This document shows, piece after piece, positions 55,095-63,446 of a stretch of DNA of 64,000 nucleotides (the first letter of the stretch is position 1; each line of letters begins with the position of its first letter). The stretch comes from Bradyrhizobium barranii subsp. barranii. GTDB lineage: Bacteria; Pseudomonadota; Alphaproteobacteria; Rhizobiales; Xanthobacteraceae. The translations under genes and the position numbers were made by a program. The notes beneath the pieces were generated by a model. It was not told where the DNA came from. It saw nothing but the letters and a program-made list of their open reading frames with translations, and ran no database searches. The stretch lies in NCBI RefSeq assembly GCF_017565645.3, contig NZ_CP086137.1, positions 1 through 64,000 of the forward strand, in the 5' to 3' direction.

Positions 55095-55700
55095 ATGGCC
55101 ATCGATGCCGATCTCATCCAGAAATGTGCTGATCCCGCCCTGAAGCCCGCGATCGTCGAAAAATTCTTGCACGCCGCCGGGTCGCCCGATCCGCTCACCG
55201 TGACGGTGCGCAACGGCGACCGCATCATCCTGGTACCGCCGGTCAAGGCGCCCGAAGAAGCGCTTGAGCTTGCCCGCAGCTATATCGGTCGAGCCGTCGT
55301 GCGCGTCGGCATCACGCAGTATCCGGCCGGTCTCGGCGTGAAGGATCCGTCGGAGTTGTCGCCGGATCTGTTCGACGCTTGCAGGAACATCCGCACGGGC
55401 ACGGCCCTGTTCGGCAAGGTCTGGCGGATCGTTTGGAAATGGTATGGCAATCCGACCGATGATAGCGTCAGGGCGCAGGTGTTCGACGATGCCGTCGAGG
55501 CCTGGAAGCGTGGGCAATTTGAGGGGACGGCGGTGTTCACGGCTCACGATCCTGGCGGGCCGAAGCCGCCGGAGCCGAAGCGGGAGGAGGCGCCTCAGCC
55601 GGCTGCGGTGGCGCCATCTCCGCAGGAGCCGGCGGCCAACGATCCCAACAAGTCGGGCATCCGCATCGACCTGTCCGGCGTTGGCGGGCGCGCTCCGTGA
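55095..55700 (+). CDS. traH: Conjugal transfer protein TraH
   Basis: 201 residues. MAIDADLIQKCADPALKPAI, LTVTVRNGDRIILVPPVKAP and VVRVGITQYPAGLGVKDPSE follow Ti-type TraH closely; the C-terminus is Pro/Glu-rich and ends SGIRIDLSGVGGRAP. AGGAA lies 8 bases before ATG 55095, which replaces the much longer frame running in from traF. Last gene of traA-F-B-H. Confidence 0.88.
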   Translation: MAIDADLIQKCADPALKPAIVEKFLHAAGSPDPLTVTVRNGDRIILVPPVKAPEEALELARSYIGRAVVRVGITQYPAGLGVKDPSELSPDLFDACRNIRTGTALFGKVWRIVWKWYGNPTDDSVRAQVFDDAVEAWKRGQFEGTAVFTAHDPGGPKPPEPKREEAPQPAAVAPSPQEPAANDPNKSGIRIDLSGVGGRAP

Positions 55701-55730
55701 ATGTGGCGGACTCGACGCATCCGGCGGGGG

Positions 55731-55845
55731 CTATGCTGCGGCGATGTCGATTTGGCTGAAATCATTGCCCTCTTGAACAAGAGCGGCTCGCCGGTCGCCT
55801 TCGCCAGGGTGTAGGAAAAGCAGTCGCCATCGTTCAAGCCGGCTG
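55731..55845 (-). pseudogene. C-terminal scrap of a VapC-type PIN toxin
   Basis: Reads DGDCFSYTLAKATGEPLLFK in one frame and, after a one- or two-base shift, GNDFSQIDIAAA before a stop at 55731. This is the usual VapC C-terminus (GDCFAYALAKATGEPLLFKG-DFxxTDI). The N-terminus is cut off by an IS256-like end. Confidence 0.7.
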
Positions 55846-55850
55846 TGTGC

Positions 55851-55931
55851 CGAGAGGTTCTGGCAGCTTGATCGCCCGCCTCAATACGTCGCCTTCCTCA
55901 GCCGGTTGTCACCCACTTTCCGCCATAGCTC
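55851..55931. repeat. Solo IS256-like right end
   Basis: GAGGTTCTGGCAG ... CACCCACTTTCCGCCATAGCTCG parallels the right end of the intact IS256 (43060-43142) base by base with scattered changes. No transposase adjoins it. A leftover terminus at the junction between the VapC scrap and the next gene. Confidence 0.7.
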
Positions 55932-55990
55932 GTTTGTCGGGCAAGCAGCAGTTGTGTAGGGTGAAGCTTTCAATTGTCCATGGGGCTAAA

Positions 55991-56257
55991 ATGAAAGCGT
56001 TGACTAGATTCGCGTTTGTATTTGCTTTGTCGTTATTCGCGGGGGCCGCTCTTGCTCAGCAGGTCTCAAATGATCAGGCTTGGGTCGAACTCAAGAAGCT
56101 CGATTGGAAATATGGTCCAACGCAGATGTCTGGTTGCATGAACGACGACGTGATTTCCATCAAGCGCAGATCGCTGTTTCCAGTCGCGATGATTTTGCTG
56201 GTTGGCATCAGCCTGCTCGCGCTCGCCTACGAGGTTGGCGCTCTCATCGCGCAGTAG
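55991..56257 (+). CDS. Hypothetical secreted/membrane protein, 88 residues
   Basis: A clear signal peptide (MKALTRFAFVFALSLFAGAA, cleavage after ALA) is followed by a short polar region (DQAWVELKKLDWKYGP) and a C-terminal hydrophobic segment (VAMILLVGISLLALAYEVGA). The polar part resembles the start of DUF2167-type proteins, but the rest does not, so this may be a truncated gene fused to another frame. The ATG at 55991 is chosen for the signal peptide. Confidence 0.55.
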   Translation: MKALTRFAFVFALSLFAGAALAQQVSNDQAWVELKKLDWKYGPTQMSGCMNDDVISIKRRSLFPVAMILLVGISLLALAYEVGALIAQ

Positions 56258-56445
56258 TGCGCACTCCGCGTTGACTACGCCGAAGCGAGACCTCGGGGCT
56301 GGGGGCCATGGGGTGAGGTCTCGCCGTCGTGCGGTGGTTGGGTTTCTCAGCCTTGGAGGTGCTGAGGACGTCATCGAACGCCCTTTCGAGCAGTCCGTCA
56401 ATAGGTACGTCCGGCGAGCGCTCCGCGCTGAACCGCGCTGAATGA

Positions 56446-56631
56446 TTACACCAGCGGTCGCCGGAATGAGATCACGTCCCCGTCCGCCGCCCGGATCGCC
56501 ACACGAGCCAGCTCCATCACGTCGAAGCCGAGATCGGCGACCGCCTCGGCAATGCCTTGTCGGTCCATCTCGCGGACAATCGCCTCGGCGACCTTCATCA
56601 GTCGAGCTGTTTCGGCGGTCTGGTCGTTCAC
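56446..56631 (-). CDS. Small hypothetical protein, 61 residues
   Basis: From GTG 56631: NDQTAETARLMKVAEAIVRE, then GIAEAVADLGFDVMELARVA, ending DGDVISFRRPLV. A compact amphipathic helical protein with AAGGA just upstream. The upstream side abuts IS66 sequence at about 56640, so part of the gene or its promoter may be lost. Confidence 0.5.
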   Translation of the reverse strand: MNDQTAETARLMKVAEAIVREMDRQGIAEAVADLGFDVMELARVAIRAADGDVISFRRPLV

Positions 56632-56730
56632 TAATCCTTGACAGCGGACATCAGAGCGCTGTTCAGCGGCCACCTTCCGGATGGCGGGGTGATCTGCGAG
56701 TCTGCGGTTTGTTTGAACCGTAGGCTTAGA

Positions 56731-57159
56731 ATGGACACAGTGCATACTGCTATCACGGAGCCGGTGCGGCGGCTCGAGGTCTTCACCGGAGCCGGCCGTC
56801 GGCGGAAGTGGAGCGACGAGGACAAGGCGCGGATCGTTGCGGAGATCGTGGCAAGCGGCGATTCGGTCTGTTCGGTAGCGCGGCGGTATGGATTGTCGCC
56901 GCAGCAGTTGTTTGGCTGGCGACGTCAGCTGCGAGAAGCAGCAGGCGGTCATTCCCGAGAGGACGAAGTTCAGTTTGTGCCGGCGGTGGTTGACGCCGTG
57001 GTGCCGGCGCCGACTGTTCACCGGGATCGTAAAGCGGTGCGCAAGGCAGATAGCGGGATCATCGAGATTGAAGTCGACGGCATCACGATCCGAGCCGGTC
57101 GTGGAGCGGACACCGCGATGATTGCGTCGATCGTCCAGGCGCTAAAGGCGAGCCGGTGA
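56731..57159 (+). CDS. tnpA: IS66 accessory protein TnpA
   Basis: 142 residues from ATG 56731. HTH region RRRKWSDEDKARIVAEIVAS then GLSPQQLFGWRRQLREA, and the C-terminal IEIEVDGITIRAGRGADTAM. A different IS66 element from that at 27662. The gene is whole, but the element is cut off in tnpB right after it. Confidence 0.9.
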   Translation: MDTVHTAITEPVRRLEVFTGAGRRRKWSDEDKARIVAEIVASGDSVCSVARRYGLSPQQLFGWRRQLREAAGGHSREDEVQFVPAVVDAVVPAPTVHRDRKAVRKADSGIIEIEVDGITIRAGRGADTAMIASIVQALKASR

Positions 57160-57215
57160 TCGGTCCGTCAGGCGCGGTCCGGGTGATGGTGGCGACCAAA
57201 CCGGTAGACTTCCGC
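57156..57215 (+). pseudogene. tnpB: IS66 TnpB, first 20 codons only
   Basis: GTG overlaps the tnpA stop (GTGA) and reads IGPSGAVRVMVATKPVDFR, the TnpB start, then homology stops at 57215. The element has lost the rest of tnpB, all of tnpC and its far end. Confidence 0.8.
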
Positions 57216-57473
57216 TATTATGCGGAGTGCGCGGCAGGAAGTTGCTGCCCGCCGCGGTTTTCTCGTATGTCCCCGTGGGTCGGTCAAAATCCCCCGGGTA
57301 TGGTCACTTGAAACTCCCCCACCCGATGATCGCCGTCAGCGCCGCTGAACAGCAGTAGCCGGTCAGGCAGGACGTTTATGTTCGACCCCTTTAGCCAGCA
57401 AGGGGCCGGGGAGTTGAACGTCTTGAAGCGACATCTGCAAAGCACCGTACTTACATTACTTGATCGCAACACC
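57216..57473 (+). pseudogene. IS21-like left end and first codons of istA
   Basis: The motifs GGTCGGTCAAAATCCCCC and GGTCACTTGAAACTCCCCCA are IS21-type end repeats. At about 57417 LKRHLQSTVLTLLDRNT starts what looks like IstA, cut off by the IS3 at 57474. IstA identity is from the helical N-terminal pattern and is tentative. Confidence 0.5.
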
Positions 57474-57619
57474 AGAGCTGGCCCCGGTTGTTTGGACAGC
57501 GCCCCGCTGGATTTAAGTGGATTCCTGCCGGGTTATGCTGAACGCGGGGCTTTACGGTTTTGTCGTTGCGTCGGGAGGGCGTAGCCCGACCAGAGCGACG
57601 ACAAAACCGTCGGCGACGG

Positions 57620-58447
57620 TCATGCGGCCATCACCATAGCTTGCGTGCCGAAGTAAGCCTCGTCGGGCGTGCGCCCGTCAAGGCTCGAGTGAGGGCGTCC
57701 CTGATTGTAGAAGGCCAGATACTTGGCAATTGACGCTCGCGCCTCGGACACGCTGTCGTAGGCGCGGAGATAAACTTCTTCGTATTTGACCGTGCGCCAG
57801 AGCCGCTCGACAAACACGTTGTCGCGCCAGGCGCCCTTGCCGTCCATGCTGATGGCGATCTTCGCGTCCAGCAGCACATCGGTGAACTCGAGGCTGGTGA
57901 ACTGGCTGCCCTGATCCGTGTTGAAAATCTCGGGCCTGCCGTGCTTCGCCAACGCCTCCTGGACCGCTTCGACGCAGAAGGCCGCCTCCATTGTGATCGA
58001 GACGCGATGGGCCAGGACCCGTCGGCTGAACACATCGACGACCGCCGCGAGATAGACGAAGCCACGCCGCATCGGAATGTAGGTGATGTCCATTGCCCAC
58101 GCATGGTCGGGCCGCTCGATCTTCAATCCGCGCAACAGGTACGGGTAGATCTTGTGACCCGGAGCCGGCTTGCTCGTGTTCGGGCGACGATAGACCGCCT
58201 CGATCCCCATGCGCTTCATCAGCGTCGCGATGTGGCGGCGACCGGCGTATACGCCCTCCCGCCGCAGCAACGATCGCAGCATACGCGCTCCCGCGAAGGG
58301 ATAATCGAGATGCAGCTCATCGAGCCGACGCATCAAGGCAAGGTCCTCGGCCGAAACTGGCCGAGGTTCATAGTAGACCGTGCTGCGAGCCAGCTTCAGG
58401 ACCTTCGCCTGGCGCACGATAGAAAGATCATGATCGCGGTCGATCAT
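57620..58447 (-). CDS. IS3-family transposase OrfB, copy 2
   Basis: Translation identical to 2060-2887. Same DDE residues and the same ATGA overlap with orfA. Intact. Confidence 0.95.
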   Translation of the reverse strand: MIDRDHDLSIVRQAKVLKLARSTVYYEPRPVSAEDLALMRRLDELHLDYPFAGARMLRSLLRREGVYAGRRHIATLMKRMGIEAVYRRPNTSKPAPGHKIYPYLLRGLKIERPDHAWAMDITYIPMRRGFVYLAAVVDVFSRRVLAHRVSITMEAAFCVEAVQEALAKHGRPEIFNTDQGSQFTSLEFTDVLLDAKIAISMDGKGAWRDNVFVERLWRTVKYEEVYLRAYDSVSEARASIAKYLAFYNQGRPHSSLDGRTPDEAYFGTQAMVMAA

Positions 58448-58803
58448 CGCTTTGCGCTCAGCAGGCCCGCCTTGGTGAGCGCGCCGGACAAAAAATCGTT
58501 TTCGAACGCCAGCTCGCCGATCTTGGCATGTAACGCCTTCAAATCGACCGGCGTCTCGGCCGATGTCTTGTCATGCCCAAACACGCCGGCGGCGCCTTCC
58601 AGGAGCTGGTTTTTCCAGATCGTGATCTGGTTCGGATGAACATCAAACAGTTGCGCCAGCTCCGCCAGTGTCTTGTCGCCTTTGACCGCAGCCAAAGCAA
58701 CCTTCGCCTTGAATGCCGGAGAATGCGTCCGGCGGCTCTTCTTCGTCATCTTCGCTCCTGATTCGCAGCAAGAATCCTCGCCGCTGTCAGGCAGAAAATC
58801 CAC
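58444..58803 (-). CDS. IS3-family transposase OrfA, copy 2
   Basis: Same as 2884-3243 except Phe for Leu in AFENDF. The slippery T-TTT-TTG lies at 58489-58495 (plus strand CAAAAAA). Intact. Confidence 0.93.
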   Translation of the reverse strand: MDFLPDSGEDSCCESGAKMTKKSRRTHSPAFKAKVALAAVKGDKTLAELAQLFDVHPNQITIWKNQLLEGAAGVFGHDKTSAETPVDLKALHAKIGELAFENDFLSGALTKAGLLSAKR

Positions 58804-58837
58804 TCAAGCTACTGTCCGAATTTGCGGGGCCAGCTCT

Positions 58838-59335
58838 GAGTGCCGGGATCTACTCGCACAAATTGACGCGAAGACAAACCGTATCGAGGCGAAGACGAAA
58901 CAGCTCGCCGAGCTTTCCAGAACCAACGTCACGGCACGGCGCCTTCAGACCGTGCCGGGTGTCGGACCAATGATTGCCCTGGCAATTGAAGCCTTCGCAC
59001 CTGCTATGGGGACCTTCCGTTGCGGGCGTGATTTTGCGGCGTGGCTTGGGCTCGTGCCACGGCAGTTCTCTTCCGGAGGCAAAGAGCGGCTTGGACGCGT
59101 ATCGAAGGCAGGCCAGGCTGACATACGCCGACTTCTGATCATCGGTGCGATGTCGCATGTGAGAGCGGCAAGCCGCAAACCGCACGCGCCGGGTTCATGG
59201 CTGGCCCGGATGCTGGCGAGGAAGCCGAAAATGCCCGTGGCGGTCGCGCTGGCAAACAAGATGGCGCGAAGAATCTGGGCAATGGTGACGAAACAAGAGG
59301 ATTACCGGGAGCAAGCGTTGATGGGGGTCGTATGA
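58838..59335 (+). pseudogene. IS110-family transposase, C-terminal part
   Basis: From ECRDLLAQIDAKTNRIEAKT to the stop the frame encodes the Tnp20 domain: TVPGVGPMIALAIEAFAPAM, FAAWLGLVPRQFSSGGKERL with the catalytic Ser region, and SKAGQADIRRLLIIGAMSHV. The RuvC-like N-terminus is replaced by the IS3 copy, and the open frame running in from 58673 is IS3 sequence. It is not the missing half of the IS110 at 22635, since the subgroup differs. Confidence 0.88.
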
Positions 59336-59600
59336 TTTATACTGAGCTGAATGCGCTGACACACCGGTAAAAGAGGTGTGAGAAGTCGATGAGCTGAATG
59401 GGCGCATGATCGAACCGATCCGGATCAGGAAAGCCAGTTTAGCACTAAGAGCGTAGCAGCTCGGAAAGTCGATTTTTGGAGCCCGATCCGCAGATCAGCA
59501 TACCGGCCAGCGGTCTTTGGAATGCCGCAATCAAAGGCCTGACAGAAGACCGCACTCGATCACACGTTCAATCGGTCAGAAACTTCTTGCATAACGGGCG
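59336..59600 (+). ncRNA. Candidate bridge-RNA region of the truncated IS110
   Basis: Non-coding sequence after the transposase fragment with short self-complementary parts (CACACCGGTAAAAGAGGTGTG). In IS1111-like elements the bridge RNA lies here. The element's right boundary was not determined. Confidence 0.3.
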
Positions 59601-59764
59601 GCAACCACAGAAGTGCTAGGCTCAGGACCTATTAATTTTGATTGATGCGTGATTGTCAGCCAGCAAGGTTTTACCAACCATTCACGCTTCCTGCTCTGGC
59701 CGCTAACGGATCGAAAACAGTTTTGCCGCAAGTTCGCGCCCGGGACAAAAGGGAAGATCCAGAC

Positions 59765-59959
59765 ATGACCGGGCTGGCCGTTATGGAAAATGTGCGCCGC
59801 TACCGTGCAATAGCTTCGATATGCCGCCAGACCGCGGCATTTCGACCGGTACAGCGCTGCTCTCTGCTTACGCAGGCTGAGGAGTGGGAGCGCCGGGCGG
59901 TTGTAGAGCTCGAAAGACACTTCGAAAGGCATCGTCAACTTAATCGACCGCCGAGCTGA
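59765..59959 (+). CDS. Small conserved protein, 64 residues
   Basis: MTGLAVMENVRRYRAIASIC, QTAAFRPVQRCSLLTQAEEW and ERRAVVELERHFERHRQLNR: basic, helical, no signal peptide. GGGAAG precedes the ATG. A frameshifted relative at 39775-40100 shares about 60-65% of residues by eye, showing this is a genuine small-protein family of the island. Function unknown. Confidence 0.7.
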   Translation: MTGLAVMENVRRYRAIASICRQTAAFRPVQRCSLLTQAEEWERRAVVELERHFERHRQLNRPPS

Positions 59960-60078
59960 AGGAGGCGCTACTCAAAGGTTCGAGAGTCGGCGATAGCGCT
60001 TGTCGTGGAGATCTCGCGCCAAGTCGCAAAGGCTCGCTCGCGCGAAGCGCGACGGAAGTCGGTCGTGACGGCTCCGGG

Positions 60079-60691
60079 CTAGGGATGTGGAAAAGGTTCG
60101 ACCTGATTGTGAACTGACAGAAACCGTTGAGCCTGATGGGACGATTTGAAACGCTTCATGATCCGCTCGCGTCGCCGCGTCGGCTGATGAGAATTCTCGG
60201 CCCGATTGTTGAGAGCTTTGTGCTGGCTATGTTCGACGTCAAAGCCCATCTTCGCCCTCGCAGCGCCGTACGAACGCAGCTTGTCCGTGATCATCACGCG
60301 CGGCGGCGTGCCGGCGGATTTCAAGAACTTCACCATTGCGCAGCGCGCGAGTCTCTTCGGCGCCGGATCAAGACGTCGAGAACGAAGCCATTCTGGTCGA
60401 CAGCGCGCCAAAGCCGATGTTGTTCGCCCGCGACGAGATAACGACCTCGTCCAGATGCCATTTGTCACCGCGAGCGGGTGCGCGCTGGTGGATCCGATCG
60501 GAGAACGCCTTGCCGACTTTCCGCCCCCACTGGCGCACGGTTTCATAGGTCACGCCAATGCCACGCGCCGCCAGCATTTCCTCGACCATGCGCAAGCTTA
60601 AGGGAAACTGGAAATACAACCAAACGGCATAGCTGATCACTTCCGGTGGGAAGCGATGGCGGCGATAAAGAGGGTCCCGGGTGGTCGGCAT
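60079..60691 (-). pseudogene. IS6-family transposase, frameshifted
   Basis: N-terminus RRHRFPPEVISYAVWLYFQF and DKWHLDEVVIS (first Asp); then, in a second frame, VAGEQHRLWRAVDQNGFVLD; then, in a third, MVKFLKSAGTPPRVMITDKL (second Asp) and HKALNNRAENSHQPTRRRER (Glu). Two frameshifts break a protein of the usual ~230 residues. The end HNQVEPFPHP is close to the family terminus. Confidence 0.88.
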
Positions 60692-60946
60692 GGCCCGTCG
60701 TCTACCCCCTCGGCCGCTCTAATTCGTTAACTTGATGGTGACGTCCTGACGCCTGTAGCAGCGGAAAGCTCAAGATGCTGAGGCTTGTGCGCTGCTCGGC
60801 CATCTCCTTTCGTAAATTGCTATCGCCTGTGCCGCGGCGGCGATGCGCGCCCTTCGATTTCGTTCGTTGCAACTTCAGACACTTTCGTCCTGGGCTGTGT
60901 CGACCTCTTTCTTCCGCCCGCCGACACCACTACCCTCCTCGTTGTG

Positions 60947-61984
60947 TTATGTCTCGATGATCACTTTCAAGGCCCCGGTCTCTGCCGCACGCGAGAACAT
61001 GTCGTAGGCGTCCATGATCTCGTCGAGCTTGAAGCGGTGTGTAATCAGCAGCTTCGGTTCGATGCGGTGGGAAACGACCGTCTTCAGCAGCATGGGCGTC
61101 GAAACAGTGTCCACCAGCCGCGTGGTGATCGATATGTTCTGGGACCAGAGCCGTTCCAGATGCAGATCGACCTTGACGCCGTGTACGCCAGCGTTTGCCA
61201 CGACGCCGCCCGGCGCGACAATGTCGGTGCAGAGTTTGAAAGTCGCCGGTACACCGACGGCCTCAACGGCGGCATCCACGCCCTCTCCCCCCGTCAGCGC
61301 GCGAACCTTCTCAACTGCTTTGCCGTCGGCGCTGTTGACCGTCTGTGTCGCGCCAAACTGGCGCGCAATGGCGAGGCGCTTGTCATTGACATCGATCACG
61401 ATGATCTCGGCAGGCGAGTAGAATTGTGCGGTCAGCAGCGTAGCCAAGCCGACGGGGCCGGCACCGACGATGGCGACGGCGGAGCCGGGCGAGATCTTGC
61501 CGTTGAGCACGCCGCACTCGAATCCGGTGGGAAGGATGTCGCTGAGCATGACGAGAGCTTCCTCATCGACCCCATCAGGCAAATGGTGGAGGCTGGTGTC
61601 GGCATGCGGCGTCCGGACATATTCGGCCTGCGTGCCGTCGATCTTGTTGCCGAGGATCCACCCGCCGGTGCGACAGTGCGAATACATACCTCTCCGGCAG
61701 AAGTCGCATTTGCCGCAGGACGATATGCAGGAGATGAGGACGCGGTCACCCGCCTTGAAAGCGGTCACGCCACCACCAACCTGGTCAACGACGCCCACGC
61801 CCTCATGGCCTAGGATTCGGCCGGGCTGACAGGTCGTTACATCGCCCTTGAGGATGTGGAGATCAGTGCCGCAGATCGTGGTTTTCACGATCCGCACGAT
61901 GGCGTCTCCGGATTCCAGGATGGCCGGTTTCGGTCGCTGCGCGAGAGACTTTTTACCGGGCCCCTCGAAGATGAGCGCTTTCAT
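60947..61984 (-). CDS. Zinc-dependent alcohol dehydrogenase (MDR superfamily)
   Basis: 345 residues. Catalytic zinc ligands CGTDLH and GHEGVGVV; structural zinc Cys set in CISSCGKCDFCRRGMYSHC; Rossmann motif VGAGPVGLATLL and the acidic VIDVNDKRLA, pointing to NAD(H). It oxidises an alcohol or reduces an aldehyde in the cytoplasm; the substrate cannot be told. Close to the AdhB/Tdh-like enzymes often found in rhizobia. Intact, but all neighbours are broken, so it may be expressed on its own. Confidence 0.92.
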   Translation of the reverse strand: MKALIFEGPGKKSLAQRPKPAILESGDAIVRIVKTTICGTDLHILKGDVTTCQPGRILGHEGVGVVDQVGGGVTAFKAGDRVLISCISSCGKCDFCRRGMYSHCRTGGWILGNKIDGTQAEYVRTPHADTSLHHLPDGVDEEALVMLSDILPTGFECGVLNGKISPGSAVAIVGAGPVGLATLLTAQFYSPAEIIVIDVNDKRLAIARQFGATQTVNSADGKAVEKVRALTGGEGVDAAVEAVGVPATFKLCTDIVAPGGVVANAGVHGVKVDLHLERLWSQNISITTRLVDTVSTPMLLKTVVSHRIEPKLLITHRFKLDEIMDAYDMFSRAAETGALKVIIET

Positions 61985-62006
61985 TTCGCATCACCTCCTT
62001 GCGTAT

Positions 62007-62160
62007 TCAGTCCGCCGGTTTTGCCTCGGGCAATTGCCACCGTCGCCCGGTAGAGCCGAACCGTGTAGTTCCAGACTTTGGTGATCGGCAGGCAGTTTTG
62101 GATCTTGCCGTCGTAGCCTCCAAACTGGCACCGCAACTGAGCCGTCCGAGCCAGCCGCGC
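62007..62160 (-). pseudogene. DUF1254/DUF1214-like C-terminal fragment
   Basis: VWNYTVRLYRA in one frame and WQLPEAKPAD-stop in another make the closing motif of DUF1214-type proteins (VWNYTVRLYRP...WxFPEA.P). About 30-50 codons at most; a frameshift lies between the two parts. Identity is based on this motif alone. Confidence 0.4.
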
Positions 62161-62229
62161 ACTGAGCTTGCGAACGCATCGGTGGTCATGCCGGCATACG
62201 GCACCGCCATTAATCTGCACCAGGCCCTT

Positions 62230-63171
62230 CTCGCCGCTGGCGGCAAGCGCCCCGCTGTCCTTCTCCAGAATCGCTTTGAACGGCTGCCGCGGAAGAGCGC
62301 GCGCTCGACCACGCTGATCTCGGCGTCGAGTACAGGATCGTGGGCAGCGAGCCGCAATGCCTCGATCGCATGCGTGGCGCGACCGGTTCGAACCGTTGCA
62401 GCCAGTCGCGCGCGAACACGTCGCGCAATACGCCTCACGACCGGCGTGCGCCGCTCGCTGACGGGTTTGCCTCGACATGCAGGTCACCGCATCGAAATGC
62501 GTCACGTCGATTCTTTGCGCGCCGACGTCTGAAGCGACGATTGAGCGGGGTAGAGCTTGAGCCCGTCTAGGACAGCAAATTTCGCCGGCGACAACAGCAT
62601 CGTCGGAATGCCCTCGGTCCTCGATAGTGACGGTTCGCGTCACGGCATTCCCGGTCTCGAGCAGATCCGACGAGCGATTGATGGTCTGCGCGATCGACAG
62701 ACTGCCTGCAGCGAGGAAGGGCTGCAGATCGGATGCCACATGCGGGATGAAGGTCTGAAATGCGATCCGCGGGAGCGTGAGCGTTGCCTCGCGTGTGGCC
62801 GGCGGATCGGCCGCGCAAATGGCGACGATCGTCAGGCCAGAGATCGCATAGCTGCCCGGCTCCTGCGGATGGATCGCGAATTCGAACCGGACGCCGCCAT
62901 AAGTGAGGCCGTCGCGCTCTTCGCTCTCATTGGGGCTGCTCAGCTGGCGCGTCAGGGCATTGCGCGGTTGGAAGTCTGGCAGCTTGGGCGGCGCCGTCAT
63001 GTAGTTCGGCGCCAGCACCTCGATCCGCTGCGTGGCAGCCTGTCTCACCACGACGCACGGCGGATCGAGCGTCACCCGCAGGATCGGCTCGGGCGTGTGT
63101 TCCTGAGCGTGGGCCGCGCATGGCGCGAGCAAGCCAAGCATCGGGGCTGCGTTAGGCTGCGGATACCTCAT
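62230..63171 (-). pseudogene. BatD-like (aerotolerance) protein, frameshifted
   Basis: From ATG 63171 a signal peptide (ending LLAPCAAHAQEHTPEP) leads into ILRVTLDPPCVVVRQAATQR, VLAPNYMTAPPKLPDFQPRN and FAIHPQEPGSYAISGLTIVA, fitting BatD beta-sandwich repeats. After about residue 210 the frame decays; HAIEALRLAAHDPVLDAEIS can be read in another frame. BatD works with MoxR/BatA-type proteins in the envelope, none of which are here. Confidence 0.6.
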
Positions 63172-63446
63172 TGCTTCGCTCCCGCAGGCTGCGTCGCATC
63201 CTAGTGGGCAAATCTCAGCTTGAGAAATCAGCAGGCGTGGCCTGAACCTGTCCAGGCTTCGGCGGCGCGGGGCGTGGTCAAGTCTGCCGGTGTAACCTGA
63301 TCTTCTTGCCCCCCTTCTGGGTTGGGTGGATCCGACGGCCTGCCAAATAATCAAGTCCCTCCATCGACGACAATTGCCGCAAACGATCAACTACCAATAC
63401 TCGCAATTGACTGCCGATGGAGGCATGACCACCCTAGTACCCGGAA
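63172..63446. other. Intergenic stretch before the IS630 element
   Basis: No gene recognised. The IS630 terminus probably lies within 63360-63446. Confidence 0.4.

Larger units (their letters stand above)
57474..58837 (-). mobile_element. IS3-family element, copy 2 (1364 bp), no target duplication
   Basis: Sequence matches copy 1 (1914-3277) with a constant offset of 55,560; the one difference noticed is 58504 G for 2944 C. Both copies share the AGAGCTGGCCCC ends. The flanks here differ: CACC on the left and GAGT on the right, so no duplication. The left flank is an IS21 istA fragment and the right flank an IS110 fragment, which points to recombination or a deletion at this copy. Confidence 0.93.

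Noticed and set aside
58673..59335. A 220-codon protein starting in the IS3 element and running into the IS110 fragment
   Set aside because: The first 55 codons are antisense IS3 sequence; the apparent start is accidental and only the IS110 part is homologous.
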